Source: Bacillota bacterium (GTDB taxonomy: Bacteria; Bacillota; Clostridia; Lachnospirales; Lachnospiraceae). Taken from it: a stretch of DNA of 64,000 nt. The position numbers and the translations under genes were made by a program. The notes under the pieces were generated by a model. That model was not told the DNA's origin and did not search any database. It saw only the letters and a program-made list of their open reading frames with translations. The DNA lies in NCBI GenBank assembly GCA_023407575.1, contig JAEYLX010000075.1:686467-750466 (forward strand). Reading direction: 5' to 3'. Positions 44,286 to 53,178 of the stretch are shown one piece after another (position 1 is the first letter of the stretch; each line of letters begins with the position of its first letter).

Positions 44286-44564
44286 TTAACGCCATATTAT
44301 TGTAAAGAATAAAATGATTAGAAAGAACACAAATATAAATATCAATCCAAAAAATAATGCTGCAGCCATAGAACTAAAGATTAGATTCCTTGTTTCTTTT
44401 TTCCCTAAGGGTTCAATGGAACCTTCGCTTTTCTTATAAACTGGCTTACTCGAGGTATACCAGGGCATCCCTTCGATATTCATGTTCGCAATTACTTTAT
44501 CGTCTTCGTTCACATCCAGTATATCATCTTTTTGCTCTATTCGTTGGTCATCTTCTTTCATCAT
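44286..44564 (-). CDS. Small tail-anchored membrane protein of unknown function
   Basis: A 92-residue protein with an acidic, disordered N-terminal half (MMKEDDQRIEQKDDILDVNE), a short GMPWYTSSKPVY motif and one or two closely spaced hydrophobic segments at the C-terminus (about residues 62-92). It appears tail-anchored with its acidic part in the cytoplasm. AAAGGGGTG precedes the tandem ATGs chosen; a longer frame upstream lacks a site. Not assigned to a known family. It lies downstream of the opp operon but has its own terminator. Confidence 0.65.
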   Translation of the reverse strand: MMKEDDQRIEQKDDILDVNEDDKVIANMNIEGMPWYTSSKPVYKKSEGSIEPLGKKETRNLIFSSMAAALFFGLIFIFVFFLIILFFTIIWR

Positions 44565-44641
44565 TTCACCCCTTTCTATCAAATAACTAATCAAAAGTGC
44601 AAATCATTCTTTGCTACTAGCTTCATTATACCTCGTGTACA

Positions 44642-45646
44642 TTAAGAATTATATAAATGACAGTTTACATAGTGTCCTGCTTCTAATTCTCTTGTCTCTG
44701 GAGCCACAGTCTTGCAGATTTCCATACACTTGCTACATCTTGTATGAAATTTACATCCACTTGGAGGATTTGCAGGTGATGGTATATTACCTTCCAGTAT
44801 AATACGATTCATCTTAACCTCTGGATCTGGATTAGGAACAGCACTTAATAGTGCTTGTGTATATGGATGGGCAGGCTTACTAAAGATATCCTTTTTGTCA
44901 CCATACTCCACCATGCTACCTAGATACATTACCCCAACTGTGTCAGAAATATGCTCTACTACGGATAAATCATGGGAAATAAACAAATAAGTAAGATTTA
45001 AATCATCCTGTAATTCTTTAAGTAAGTTAATAATCTGAGCCTGTACAGATACATCCAATGCAGATACTGGCTCATCGCAAACAATAAATTCTGGATTTAC
45101 TGCCAACGCTCTGGCAATACAGATTCTCTGTCTCTGCCCACCTGAGAATTCATGAGGATAGCGGTCTTTATGATAAGGCTGTAAGCCACAGGAAGCCATG
45201 ATTTTGTCTAAATAAGCTTCATATTCACTATCTGGTACAATTTTATGTTCCTTCACTGCTTCTCCAATAATTTCACCAACTGGAAGTCTTGGAGAAAGAC
45301 TGGAATATGGGTCCTGAAAGATAATCTGCATTTTAGTTCTAAGCTGTCTAACTTGTTTCTTATTTAATTTATGAACGTTTTTTCCATTAAAAATTACATC
45401 ACCACCAGTTTTATCAATCAGACGTAAGATTGTTCTACCTGCTGTAGATTTACCACAGCCAGACTCTCCAACAAGTCCCATTGTGGTTCCACGTTTCAGA
45501 CTGAAACTAATTCCATCCACAGCCTTTACGAAACCTTTCACCTTGGTGAATACATCTGTTTTTATAGGGAAGTACTTTTTAAGGTCTTTTACTTCAAGAA
45601 TTATGTCATTATCGGATTCAATATCTTTGATTATATTATCATTCAT
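44642..45646 (-). CDS. oppF: Oligopeptide ABC transporter ATPase OppF
   Basis: A 334-residue ATPase with Walker A GESGCGKST, signature FSGGQRQRICIARAL, Walker B FIVCDEPVSALDVS, and the C-terminal oligopeptide/dipeptide extension. That extension contains a cysteine cluster (GCKFHTRCSKCMEIC) predicted to hold an iron-sulfur cluster in this subfamily. It works with OppD to power the OppBC permease. Three bases separate it from oppD. It is the last gene of the operon, which has the order A, B, C, D, F in the direction of transcription. Confidence 0.95.
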   Translation of the reverse strand: MNDNIIKDIESDNDIILEVKDLKKYFPIKTDVFTKVKGFVKAVDGISFSLKRGTTMGLVGESGCGKSTAGRTILRLIDKTGGDVIFNGKNVHKLNKKQVRQLRTKMQIIFQDPYSSLSPRLPVGEIIGEAVKEHKIVPDSEYEAYLDKIMASCGLQPYHKDRYPHEFSGGQRQRICIARALAVNPEFIVCDEPVSALDVSVQAQIINLLKELQDDLNLTYLFISHDLSVVEHISDTVGVMYLGSMVEYGDKKDIFSKPAHPYTQALLSAVPNPDPEVKMNRIILEGNIPSPANPPSGCKFHTRCSKCMEICKTVAPETRELEAGHYVNCHLYNS

Positions 45647-45649
45647 GCC

Positions 45650-46816
45650 CTACACCCCTTTCTTCTCTTCTTCATACAAGTAACAGGATACAGCATGAGT
45701 CGGTGATAGGTATATTTCCTTGGGATAAGCTCCTTCACATTTTCCAAAACACTTATCACAACGATCTTTAAAATAACAATGATTTGGCAAGTTAATTGGA
45801 TTTGGCACTTTACCAGGTATACTGTACAGACGATCCATTGTCTTACCAACAACTGGCTTACTGTTCATAAGGCCTATGGTATAAGGATGGCAAGGATTCT
45901 TAAAGATCTCCTGTGCTGTACCTCTTTCCACAATTCTACCTGCATACATGATTACCACGAAATCTGCCATCTCTGCAATAACACCAAGGTCATGGGTAAT
46001 TAACATGATACTACTGTTAATCTGATCTTTAAGATTACGAAGTAATTCCAAAATTTGTGCTTGGATAGTAACATCCAGCGCAGTAGTTGGCTCATCTGCG
46101 ATGATTAACTTAGGATTACATGCTAAGCCCATTGCGATAACGATACGTTGACGCATACCACCGGATAACTCGTGAGGGTACATTTTATATACACCTTGGC
46201 TATTGGCAATACCTACCATGTCAAGTAACTCTATGGTACGAGCTTTTACTTCTTCCTTAGGCATTCTGTTATTATGAAGTGCAATAACCTCATCTATTTG
46301 CATACCAACGCGAAATACTGGATTGAGGCTGGTCATTGGTTCCTGAAAAATCATAGAAATCAAATTACCACGAAGCTTTTGCATCTCTTCTGTAGGTGTC
46401 TTAGCAATATCATAAACCTCTGTACCTGTATTAAAACGGATGGAACCACTTACAATCTGTCCCTGCGGTCTTTGAACTAATTGCATTAAGGATAAGCTGG
46501 TTACAGACTTACCACAACCAGATTCACCAACAACACCAACGGTTTTACCCTGTGGAATTTCAAAGGAAACACCATCTACTGATTTAACAGTACCTATATC
46601 AGTAAAGAAATAGGTATGTAAGTCATCAAATTCCACAACATTGTTCGGATTTTTCATCTGTGTAATGTATTCTTCTCTGGGAACATTTTTACGTTTTCTA
46701 ACTTTTTCTATCTGATTGGTAATCTTCCTGTTTTCCTTGGAAATTTGACGGGCTTCTTTACCGGAGATATAATTCACATTTTTTGTTTTTTTCTTTAATA
46801 ATGCCACCTTATCCAC
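45650..46816 (-). CDS. oppD: Oligopeptide ABC transporter ATPase OppD
   Basis: A 388-residue ATPase with Walker A GESGCGKSV, signature LSGGMRQRIVIAMGLA, Walker B LIIADEPTTALDVT and the C-terminal HCYFKDRCDKCFGKC cysteine cluster. It has an unusual lysine-rich N-terminal extension of about 55 residues (LLKKKTKNVNYISGKEARQI) ahead of the nucleotide-binding domain, which starts at VVEFDDLHTYF. Translation starts with GTG directly after the oppC stop, with AGAGG just upstream, so it is coupled to oppC. Confidence 0.95.
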   Translation of the reverse strand: MDKVALLKKKTKNVNYISGKEARQISKENRKITNQIEKVRKRKNVPREEYITQMKNPNNVVEFDDLHTYFFTDIGTVKSVDGVSFEIPQGKTVGVVGESGCGKSVTSLSLMQLVQRPQGQIVSGSIRFNTGTEVYDIAKTPTEEMQKLRGNLISMIFQEPMTSLNPVFRVGMQIDEVIALHNNRMPKEEVKARTIELLDMVGIANSQGVYKMYPHELSGGMRQRIVIAMGLACNPKLIIADEPTTALDVTIQAQILELLRNLKDQINSSIMLITHDLGVIAEMADFVVIMYAGRIVERGTAQEIFKNPCHPYTIGLMNSKPVVGKTMDRLYSIPGKVPNPINLPNHCYFKDRCDKCFGKCEGAYPKEIYLSPTHAVSCYLYEEEKKGV

Positions 46817-48559
46817 CTACCTCTTCATCTTAGGGTCGAATGCATCACGTAACCCGTCGCCAATAAAGTTAAAGCCAAGTACAGTTATTAATATGAGCAA
46901 GCCTGCAGGAATCCATACGAACCAGTAGGATGTCATAACATGAATGTCATTAACCGCATTGATAATATTACCCCAAGATGCAAGTGGGAACTTAACCCCT
47001 AGTCCTAGGAAACTTAAGGTTGCTTCTGTAAGGATTATGTCACCAAGACTCATCGTTGCAATAACTGTCAACTGTGGAATAACATTTGGAACCAGATGTC
47101 TAAATATTCTTCTTGGTACACTAATACCTAACGCTTCCGTAGCAATCATAAACTCTTGTTCCCTAAGGGACAGAATCTGTCCACGAACCATTCTTGCAAT
47201 ACTAGGCCAGCTTAAGATAGCCAAAATAAACATCAGCATAACAATACGGAACTTTGGATCCACCTTCATAAAGTCCATAATGGCACCTAAGATGATGAAC
47301 AAGGGTAAGGATGGGATACAGTACATAATATCAACAATACGCATGATTAACGTATCCACCCATTTACCAAAATAACCTGCGATACCACCTAAGATTACAC
47401 CAATAATAATTTCTAAAACAACTACAACAAAACCAATTATCAGAGATACTCTACCGCCATACATTAAACGAGTCATGATATCCATACCATTCCCATCAGT
47501 TCCAATTAAGTGGGAGGAAGAGGGGCTGACGTAGATGTCAATTAATTCAGATTCTGTATTTTTTCTAATGGTATATTGGGTGTCTTTTCGAACGATGGTA
47601 TATTCGATCTCTTCCCCGTTTTTATCCGCCATAATAAAGGTTGTTTCACTATTTGCTATAGCATTTTTTGCTGTTTCTCTAAAATCAATGGTTAAGAACT
47701 CATTAACAACCGCATTAATACTAATGGTTGATGCAATGGCATATTCTGCCTTTTCACTTCCATTTACTGAATAGAATATAGCCGATCTGTCCTCTGCATT
47801 ATACTCCATTTCATAAGTTGTTCCATTTACCTCAAAAGTATTGGAATTATCATTCATCGCTCTCTCAGATATTAAACGGAAATTATAGTCTATCTTTGTT
47901 TCCTCAGAATAAGAATTAAAAATCAGCTTTGATACTAAGCTAATATCTTTTGCAACTGCTATGGCAGTATTTTTACCATTCTTAGTAATGTAATAAATTG
48001 TTCCATTTAATTCAAAAGAGGTTTCCCCAGTACTAACTGCACTTTCATAAGCAGCTTTCATTTCCTTGGAAACTTCCTCTGAAGTAACTGCATTAAATCG
48101 ATTAATACCTTTTAGGTTTGAAACTGTTGCAAAATCCTGGAACTGAACTATACGATAAAACTCTTCGCCTTCCTTAATCAAAGAATACAAAACGTCTTTC
48201 GCTGTAAAGCTCTCTTCCCCTTTGTTAATTGCTAATATCAGCTGTGCTTTCGCTATTGCGGGAAAGGTTTCTCCCTCAGCATTAATATATTGATAGTCTG
48301 TATTAACTGCAACGCCAGCATAATCTTTTAGAATGGATTCGTTAATTTTAAATACCTTAGACTGACTGTAAGGTGATATGATTCCCCCCAGAAAGGAAAA
48401 TACAATCATAAATGAAATTATTATTAACCCAATAACAGCTAGTCTGTTTCTGAAAAATCGTTTTGCTACAAGTCTTCCTGGTGACAGTACCTTAATTCTT
48501 TGTAAGTCATCCATCGTATTAGAAGTGCTATTTTGTTCTTTCTTCTCATCATTTGCCAT
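46817..48559 (-). CDS. oppC: Oligopeptide ABC transporter permease OppC with large extracytoplasmic insertion
   Basis: A 580-residue permease, about twice the usual 280-330. After the N-terminal OppC_N segment and first membrane helix (LAVIGLIIISFMIVFSFL, about 40-58) comes an insertion of about 270 residues, outside the membrane. The normal core then starts at HLIGTDGNGMDIMTRLMYGG and continues through five helices and the EAA loop (ATEALGISVPRRIFRHLVPN). The insertion seems to consist of four degenerate units of 55-70 residues, recognisable by E(T/S)SF-type strands followed by Y-I-V pairs (near residues 115, 180, 242 and 307). The ATG is chosen 8 bases after GGGAGG; a GTG three codons earlier lies inside the site. 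It pairs with OppB. Confidence 0.92.
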   Translation of the reverse strand: MANDEKKEQNSTSNTMDDLQRIKVLSPGRLVAKRFFRNRLAVIGLIIISFMIVFSFLGGIISPYSQSKVFKINESILKDYAGVAVNTDYQYINAEGETFPAIAKAQLILAINKGEESFTAKDVLYSLIKEGEEFYRIVQFQDFATVSNLKGINRFNAVTSEEVSKEMKAAYESAVSTGETSFELNGTIYYITKNGKNTAIAVAKDISLVSKLIFNSYSEETKIDYNFRLISERAMNDNSNTFEVNGTTYEMEYNAEDRSAIFYSVNGSEKAEYAIASTISINAVVNEFLTIDFRETAKNAIANSETTFIMADKNGEEIEYTIVRKDTQYTIRKNTESELIDIYVSPSSSHLIGTDGNGMDIMTRLMYGGRVSLIIGFVVVVLEIIIGVILGGIAGYFGKWVDTLIMRIVDIMYCIPSLPLFIILGAIMDFMKVDPKFRIVMLMFILAILSWPSIARMVRGQILSLREQEFMIATEALGISVPRRIFRHLVPNVIPQLTVIATMSLGDIILTEATLSFLGLGVKFPLASWGNIINAVNDIHVMTSYWFVWIPAGLLILITVLGFNFIGDGLRDAFDPKMKR

Positions 48560-48572
48560 TGTCTGCACCTCC

Positions 48573-49559
48573 CTAATTTACTCTTACTCTTGGATCAACT
48601 ACAGCATATAGAATATCTGCTATCAGATTACCCAAAAGTGTAAGAATTGCTAAAAATACCATAAAGAACATGGAAAATGGTATATCTCCAGTTGTAAGTG
48701 CTTTGTAAGAGGTATAACCAATTCCATCAATTTGGAATAAGGTTTCCGTTATCATAGCACCACCAAATAAGCCAGGTAAAGAAGCTCCTAAGATTGTTAC
48801 CACTGGAATTAATGTGTTACGGAAGGCATGATAATTAATAACTTTATTTTCGGACAACCCTTTTGCTCTGGCTGTACGAATATAATCCGAGTTCAAAACT
48901 TCAAGCATATTTGTTCTCGTATATCTCATAAGGGATCCAACACCCACAATTGTCAACGTTAAGACAGGTAGTACATAATGTTTCGCAATATCCATCGCTT
49001 GACCAAACGGACTCATTTGCTCATGCATACGGTCAATCATACCAAACAAATCAAACCACCCTAATTTTATAGAAAAAATGTATTTCAAAAGCGTTGCAAA
49101 GAAAAAAGAGGGTAAAGAAATACCAATAAGCGCAAATACACTGATTGCATAATCCGCCCTACTATATTGCTTTCTCGCTGCTAAAATACCCAAAGGTATC
49201 GCTATAACAATTTGTAATATAAATGAAGCTGCTCCTAGCATGAAAGAGTACCAAATAACCTCAGTAAATTTCTCAGTTACAGGAATATTATAAGCCCAGG
49301 AATCCCCAAAATTACCCCGTATTGCTTGACCCAACCAATTAAAAAATCCAGGTATAATACCCAAGTCTAAACCATAAGTTGCATTTAATTGTTCTAACCA
49401 CTCTGTATATGTCTTACCTCCCGGTAGGGAAGCCTTTTGTCTTGCCATGTTTTCTACATATGAGGTTGGCATACTTCTCATGATTGCATAGATAATTAAT
49501 GCAACAAAAAGCAAAATAATAACACTTAATGCCAGCCTTTTTATCAAAAATTTTCGCAT
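48573..49559 (-). CDS. oppB: Oligopeptide ABC transporter permease OppB
   Basis: A 328-residue permease of normal length with six membrane helices. The family features are the N-terminal KRLALSVIILLFVALIIYAI, PLGILAARKQYSRADY, the EAA loop TARAKGLSENKVINYHAFRN and the conserved C-terminal NLIADILYAVVDPRVR. It forms the membrane channel with OppC. Thirteen bases separate it from oppC. A hairpin upstream separates it from oppA. Confidence 0.95.
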   Translation of the reverse strand: MRKFLIKRLALSVIILLFVALIIYAIMRSMPTSYVENMARQKASLPGGKTYTEWLEQLNATYGLDLGIIPGFFNWLGQAIRGNFGDSWAYNIPVTEKFTEVIWYSFMLGAASFILQIVIAIPLGILAARKQYSRADYAISVFALIGISLPSFFFATLLKYIFSIKLGWFDLFGMIDRMHEQMSPFGQAMDIAKHYVLPVLTLTIVGVGSLMRYTRTNMLEVLNSDYIRTARAKGLSENKVINYHAFRNTLIPVVTILGASLPGLFGGAMITETLFQIDGIGYTSYKALTTGDIPFSMFFMVFLAILTLLGNLIADILYAVVDPRVRVN

Positions 49560-49642
49560 ACTTAATTTCTCCCGATCTTCATATTCATAACAAACACCAT
49601 CTCGTTAACACACTACTGGATTAAAGGATTTTCAACAAAAGC

Positions 49643-49676
49643 ATAAGAATGCCATGAAATTAATCATGGCACCCTT
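49643..49676 (-). terminator. Hairpin between oppA and oppB
   Basis: Arms gccatga/tcatggc, with further paired flanks, 70 bases after the oppA stop. A short ATTCTT tail makes it at best a partial terminator; it may stabilise the oppA mRNA. Confidence 0.55.
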
Positions 49677-49748
49677 ATCTTTTATATAATCATAAAAAGT
49701 TTTGAGTTGTCTTTCTAGTTATATATTGTTGATTAATTGAATGACCAA

Positions 49749-52109
49749 TTATTTAACTTCAGTTTTTTCAATCTCCATTAACCAACCATAGTAGGTAGTA
49801 ATATCAGGTGTAACTGTATCAAGATTTACACGCTCAGGGCTAAATACGATACAGTTCTGTCTCTGGTAAACCGGAATTTCAACTGCCCAATCAAGGATAA
49901 TATCAAGTGCTTGCTTATAAGCAGCTTTTCTGTAAGCCTGATCATCGCTCTTTCTAGCATCCATGATTAAAGTATCAAGGTCAGCATCTGCGATATGATA
50001 GTGGTTACTGTTAGTTCCACCTAAACCTACAGCGTTAGTGCTGTAATATACCTGATACATATCAGGATCAATGGTTGCACCCCATGCAGCACACCATAAA
50101 TCTTGTGTACCAGCATCAAGTTTATCCCAAAGAACATTACTATCAGCAGGATCGTTAATAGTTAAAGTAATACCAATTGTCTTTAATGCTGCAGATGCAT
50201 CAGTTAATAGTGCAAAGGAAGGATGGTTACCTTCTCCATTCGCAGGAATGATGATCTCATATTCAAGTCTAGCACCTTCTGGAGCTGCAGTTGCAACACC
50301 ATCTTTTACTGTGTAGCCCGCTGCTTCTAAGTAACCAAGTGCTGCCTTTAATGCTGCTGCATATTTATCTTCTGCGCTCATATCTGCTGTGTAGATAGGT
50401 GTTCCAGTTACATCTGTCGAATATGCAACTGCATAATCTGAATCTGATTTCTGTGGAGCTGCCCAAGAAGTATTGGAGATTGGGTAGTTAATTACGCTAG
50501 CTGCATCTCCATAATAAGTATCAACAGCAACATCACGGTATACGGATAAAACAGTTGCTAAAGCTTTTCTTAAATTCTTGGAAGCATCTGAATCCTGTTC
50601 TCCAGCAACATTTACTGTAGTTGAATTTATACCGATATAACCATAACCTAAGTTATCAACTCTGCTAGTTGCAATCTTGTCGCCTGTTAACTCACCATTG
50701 CTGTTAATTCCAGCGATTTGCTCGAATACAGTTTTACTACCGGAAGGATTCGCAATATCAATAGTTCCTTGTTCAATACCAGTAATCTTATCGGCTTCAG
50801 TAGTTTCTTTTAACTGAACATACTTAGTTTTTGGTGCACCCTTGTAATAATTAGGGTTTGCTTCTAAGAAAACAACCTTATTCTCATATTTTACTAATGT
50901 ATATGGACCAGCGCCAAGTGGCTTGGTTGTTTTTTCTTTTACAATTGAAAGGTCACCTCTAGGGAAACCAAATTTGTTATTTTCATAATCATATTGAGCT
51001 ACATCACCATAGTAATGTAAAGGAGCAACAATAACTCCACCAATCTGATAAATTGCAGTAGCATCATAACCCTTGGTTACAACTTCTACTTCAGTATCGC
51101 TGATTTTCTTGATACCTTCGATATTTGCAACATCAGTACCTTCTCCAGCAGCTTTCTTTGCTTCGATAAGTGCAGTTCTTGCTAATGCTTCTGCATCTGC
51201 AGCATAGTAAGCTGGGTCACCAGCATAATTGTTACCTAAGGTTGCATAATCAGCACCATACTGTGCAATGATATCTTCAACTACTTGAGCTGGATCTGTT
51301 ACAGTTTTAGAATCATAGCTTTCATCTTTATTATAGAAGAATGCAAATAAATCTTTCTGCTCTGGATTAGCATCTGTGTAGGTCTTATAGTTTTCATCAC
51401 CATAAAGAGTTCCAGCCCATTCAAATTCAGATTCTAAAGTAGGTCTGATAATTGTGTCGGAAATCTGTTTTGCTAATGCTTCGCTTGGCTTCTCTAAAGA
51501 AGCAGTTACTTCTTCTGCTGTAATAGTATCAGCAATAGAGCTGTTTGCACGGTAATTCTGCATACCAAGGATTGGCTGTGAAAATAATGTTGTAGAACCA
51601 TCATAGGAAGAATCAGATAATACATAATAAGAGAAAATAATATCATCAGCATTTAATACTTCACCATCGCTGAACTTAATGTCATCTCTAATCTTAATAT
51701 TATAAGTTGTTGTGTCAGCAGCTTCATCAATCGTTACTTTGATGTCGGAGATACCATTATAGGTATAGTCTACACCATTATATGCAACTGTCTCTCCTTC
51801 AATTGCATTATAGATGATTCCACCAACTCTGTCCGTTGTTAATAACTGAACACCTGTAAGTGCTGCAACATCCTGATCATAACCTGTGTCAGCAAAGAAA
51901 GGACTAAACTTTTCGCTAAATGCGTCATATCCTACTACCAATGGAGTCGTATCCTCCACTGCTGGTGTTACCTCTGTTTCAGTATCCACTGTAGGTGTAG
52001 GTGTTGCTGTTGTTTCATCTTCTGGCTTATCTTTTTTACCACATGCTGCTAATGATACGATCATTAGTAGTACTAGTAAAAGTGATAAAACCTTTTTAAA
52101 TTGTTTCAT
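49749..52109 (-). CDS. oppA: Oligopeptide-binding lipoprotein OppA, enlarged
   Basis: A 786-residue family 5 solute-binding protein. The start was set at MKQFKKVLSLLLVLLM; the ATG five codons earlier overlaps the GGGAGGA site. Lipobox LAACGKK gives lipid anchoring near residue 24, followed by a Thr/Pro-rich linker. The binding domain shows IKFSDGEVLNADDIIFSY, KPLGAGPYTLVKYE, NPNYYKGAPK and, at the end, VEIPVYQRQNCIVF. Compared with the usual 530-600 residues it has about 200 extra, mainly between residues 180 and 330 and again around 520-600. It captures peptides outside the cell and is expected to dock on OppB/OppC. It is the first gene of the operon. Confidence 0.92.
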   Translation of the reverse strand: MKQFKKVLSLLLVLLMIVSLAACGKKDKPEDETTATPTPTVDTETEVTPAVEDTTPLVVGYDAFSEKFSPFFADTGYDQDVAALTGVQLLTTDRVGGIIYNAIEGETVAYNGVDYTYNGISDIKVTIDEAADTTTYNIKIRDDIKFSDGEVLNADDIIFSYYVLSDSSYDGSTTLFSQPILGMQNYRANSSIADTITAEEVTASLEKPSEALAKQISDTIIRPTLESEFEWAGTLYGDENYKTYTDANPEQKDLFAFFYNKDESYDSKTVTDPAQVVEDIIAQYGADYATLGNNYAGDPAYYAADAEALARTALIEAKKAAGEGTDVANIEGIKKISDTEVEVVTKGYDATAIYQIGGVIVAPLHYYGDVAQYDYENNKFGFPRGDLSIVKEKTTKPLGAGPYTLVKYENKVVFLEANPNYYKGAPKTKYVQLKETTEADKITGIEQGTIDIANPSGSKTVFEQIAGINSNGELTGDKIATSRVDNLGYGYIGINSTTVNVAGEQDSDASKNLRKALATVLSVYRDVAVDTYYGDAASVINYPISNTSWAAPQKSDSDYAVAYSTDVTGTPIYTADMSAEDKYAAALKAALGYLEAAGYTVKDGVATAAPEGARLEYEIIIPANGEGNHPSFALLTDASAALKTIGITLTINDPADSNVLWDKLDAGTQDLWCAAWGATIDPDMYQVYYSTNAVGLGGTNSNHYHIADADLDTLIMDARKSDDQAYRKAAYKQALDIILDWAVEIPVYQRQNCIVFSPERVNLDTVTPDITTYYGWLMEIEKTEVK

Positions 52110-52201
52110 TGTTTTTCCTCCCATTTTTTATGTATTTTAATTAAAGTGAAACCTTAAAATAAATCACATAACTTATAATGCAAAAGCCATATAAAGTTAT
52201 G

Positions 52202-52750
52202 TTATTCCTTCTCTGTGCTCTCAACCTTGTATACGACTTTTCTTCGAACTAACAAGAGAATCAAATTAATAAAAAGTATAAGCACTATACCAAGAAAGAA
52301 AATAATACTATTCTGTTCTCTTTCCATGCTCTTATCTGTAACAAGATAATATATTGTTCCAATGATTGATACAAAACATAAAAACATCTGCCCTGCAACT
52401 GACTTAACAATCCTATTTAATGATCTATCATATGCAACGTGCTCCATCTTATCGCTAGATGACATTAAACGAATTGCACCAATTAAACTGTAAAACGCCG
52501 GCAGAAACAGACAAATATAAGGAATTGTTATATAAAATATTCGGCTAACCGAAGTATTTAAAAATCCTAATCCAATCAAGACAACAAAACAAGCAATTGT
52601 CAAAACCAAACACATTAGCTTATATTTAAAAAGTTCAGCTTTATTTTGTTGGCTAATATAATATTGCCCAGTATATTCGATATCCTTTTTTACTTTTCCA
52701 TTTTTAAGAGATTTGGGTACTACTTCATACTCTTTATAATATTTTTTCAT
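52202..52750 (-). CDS. Four-helix membrane protein of unknown function
   Basis: Not recognised. The 182-residue protein has a hydrophilic, lysine/tyrosine-rich start (MKKYYKEYEVVPKSLKNGKV) and four hydrophobic segments at about residues 45-63, 73-93, 117-137 and 148-168. The C-terminus is charged. The ribosome binding site (AGGTTGTTAG) is weak. It lies just upstream of oppA on the same strand (92-base gap) and could share its transcript, but its role in peptide transport is not supported by any motif. Confidence 0.6.
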   Translation of the reverse strand: MKKYYKEYEVVPKSLKNGKVKKDIEYTGQYYISQQNKAELFKYKLMCLVLTIACFVVLIGLGFLNTSVSRIFYITIPYICLFLPAFYSLIGAIRLMSSSDKMEHVAYDRSLNRIVKSVAGQMFLCFVSIIGTIYYLVTDKSMEREQNSIIFFLGIVLILFINLILLLVRRKVVYKVESTEKE

Positions 52751-53178
52751 CTAACAACCTATTCTAATATTAATTCTTATGTAAGTAATTCTAGCACTAC
52801 TATGTTTAAAAAAGCTTAACATTAAAGTGCTTTTGCACACTTTATCATTAAGCTTCATTGCTATAATCACTTTCTAATTCAGGAGTAATACACCAGCATA
52901 ATTTTGTGAAGCATTAATGCGCTAAATTAGTAAATCTTATGGACATTATAATATCGATTAACTTCAATGTCAAGCTTTTTCTCACTATCGTGTACATCTG
53001 TAATTATCTTGCGTACACTCTGTAAGATAAAGCATTTTCAGACATTTTAATACAATTTCTCTTTAAAAACAATAGTTTTAGAAAATTAAAACATGTTCAA
53101 CTTTATTGCATGAATATCTTATTTTTATTATTATTTTTTCCTTTATTTCTTGTTATAAATAAGTTAATTCTACCCTGA
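52751..53178. other. 428-bp gene-free stretch upstream of the membrane protein gene
   Basis: Contains the terminator at 52805-52854 and otherwise AT-rich sequence. I found no open frame or further repeat. Confidence 0.6.
52805..52854 (-). terminator. Terminator of the metH operon
   Basis: Nearly perfect arms of 18-20 bases (aagctt...gtgc with its complement) are followed on the minus strand by TTTTTTAAAC. It is 325 bases after the metH stop, so the transcript has a long 3' tail. Confidence 0.75.

Noticed and set aside
46944..47375. 143-residue frame on the + strand
   Set aside because: Antisense of the conserved oppC core; composition follows the complement of membrane codons.
46817..48559. 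OppC insertion as a sequencing error or accidental fusion
   Set aside because: The frame is continuous, flanking core motifs are intact on both sides and the insertion has normal codon use.
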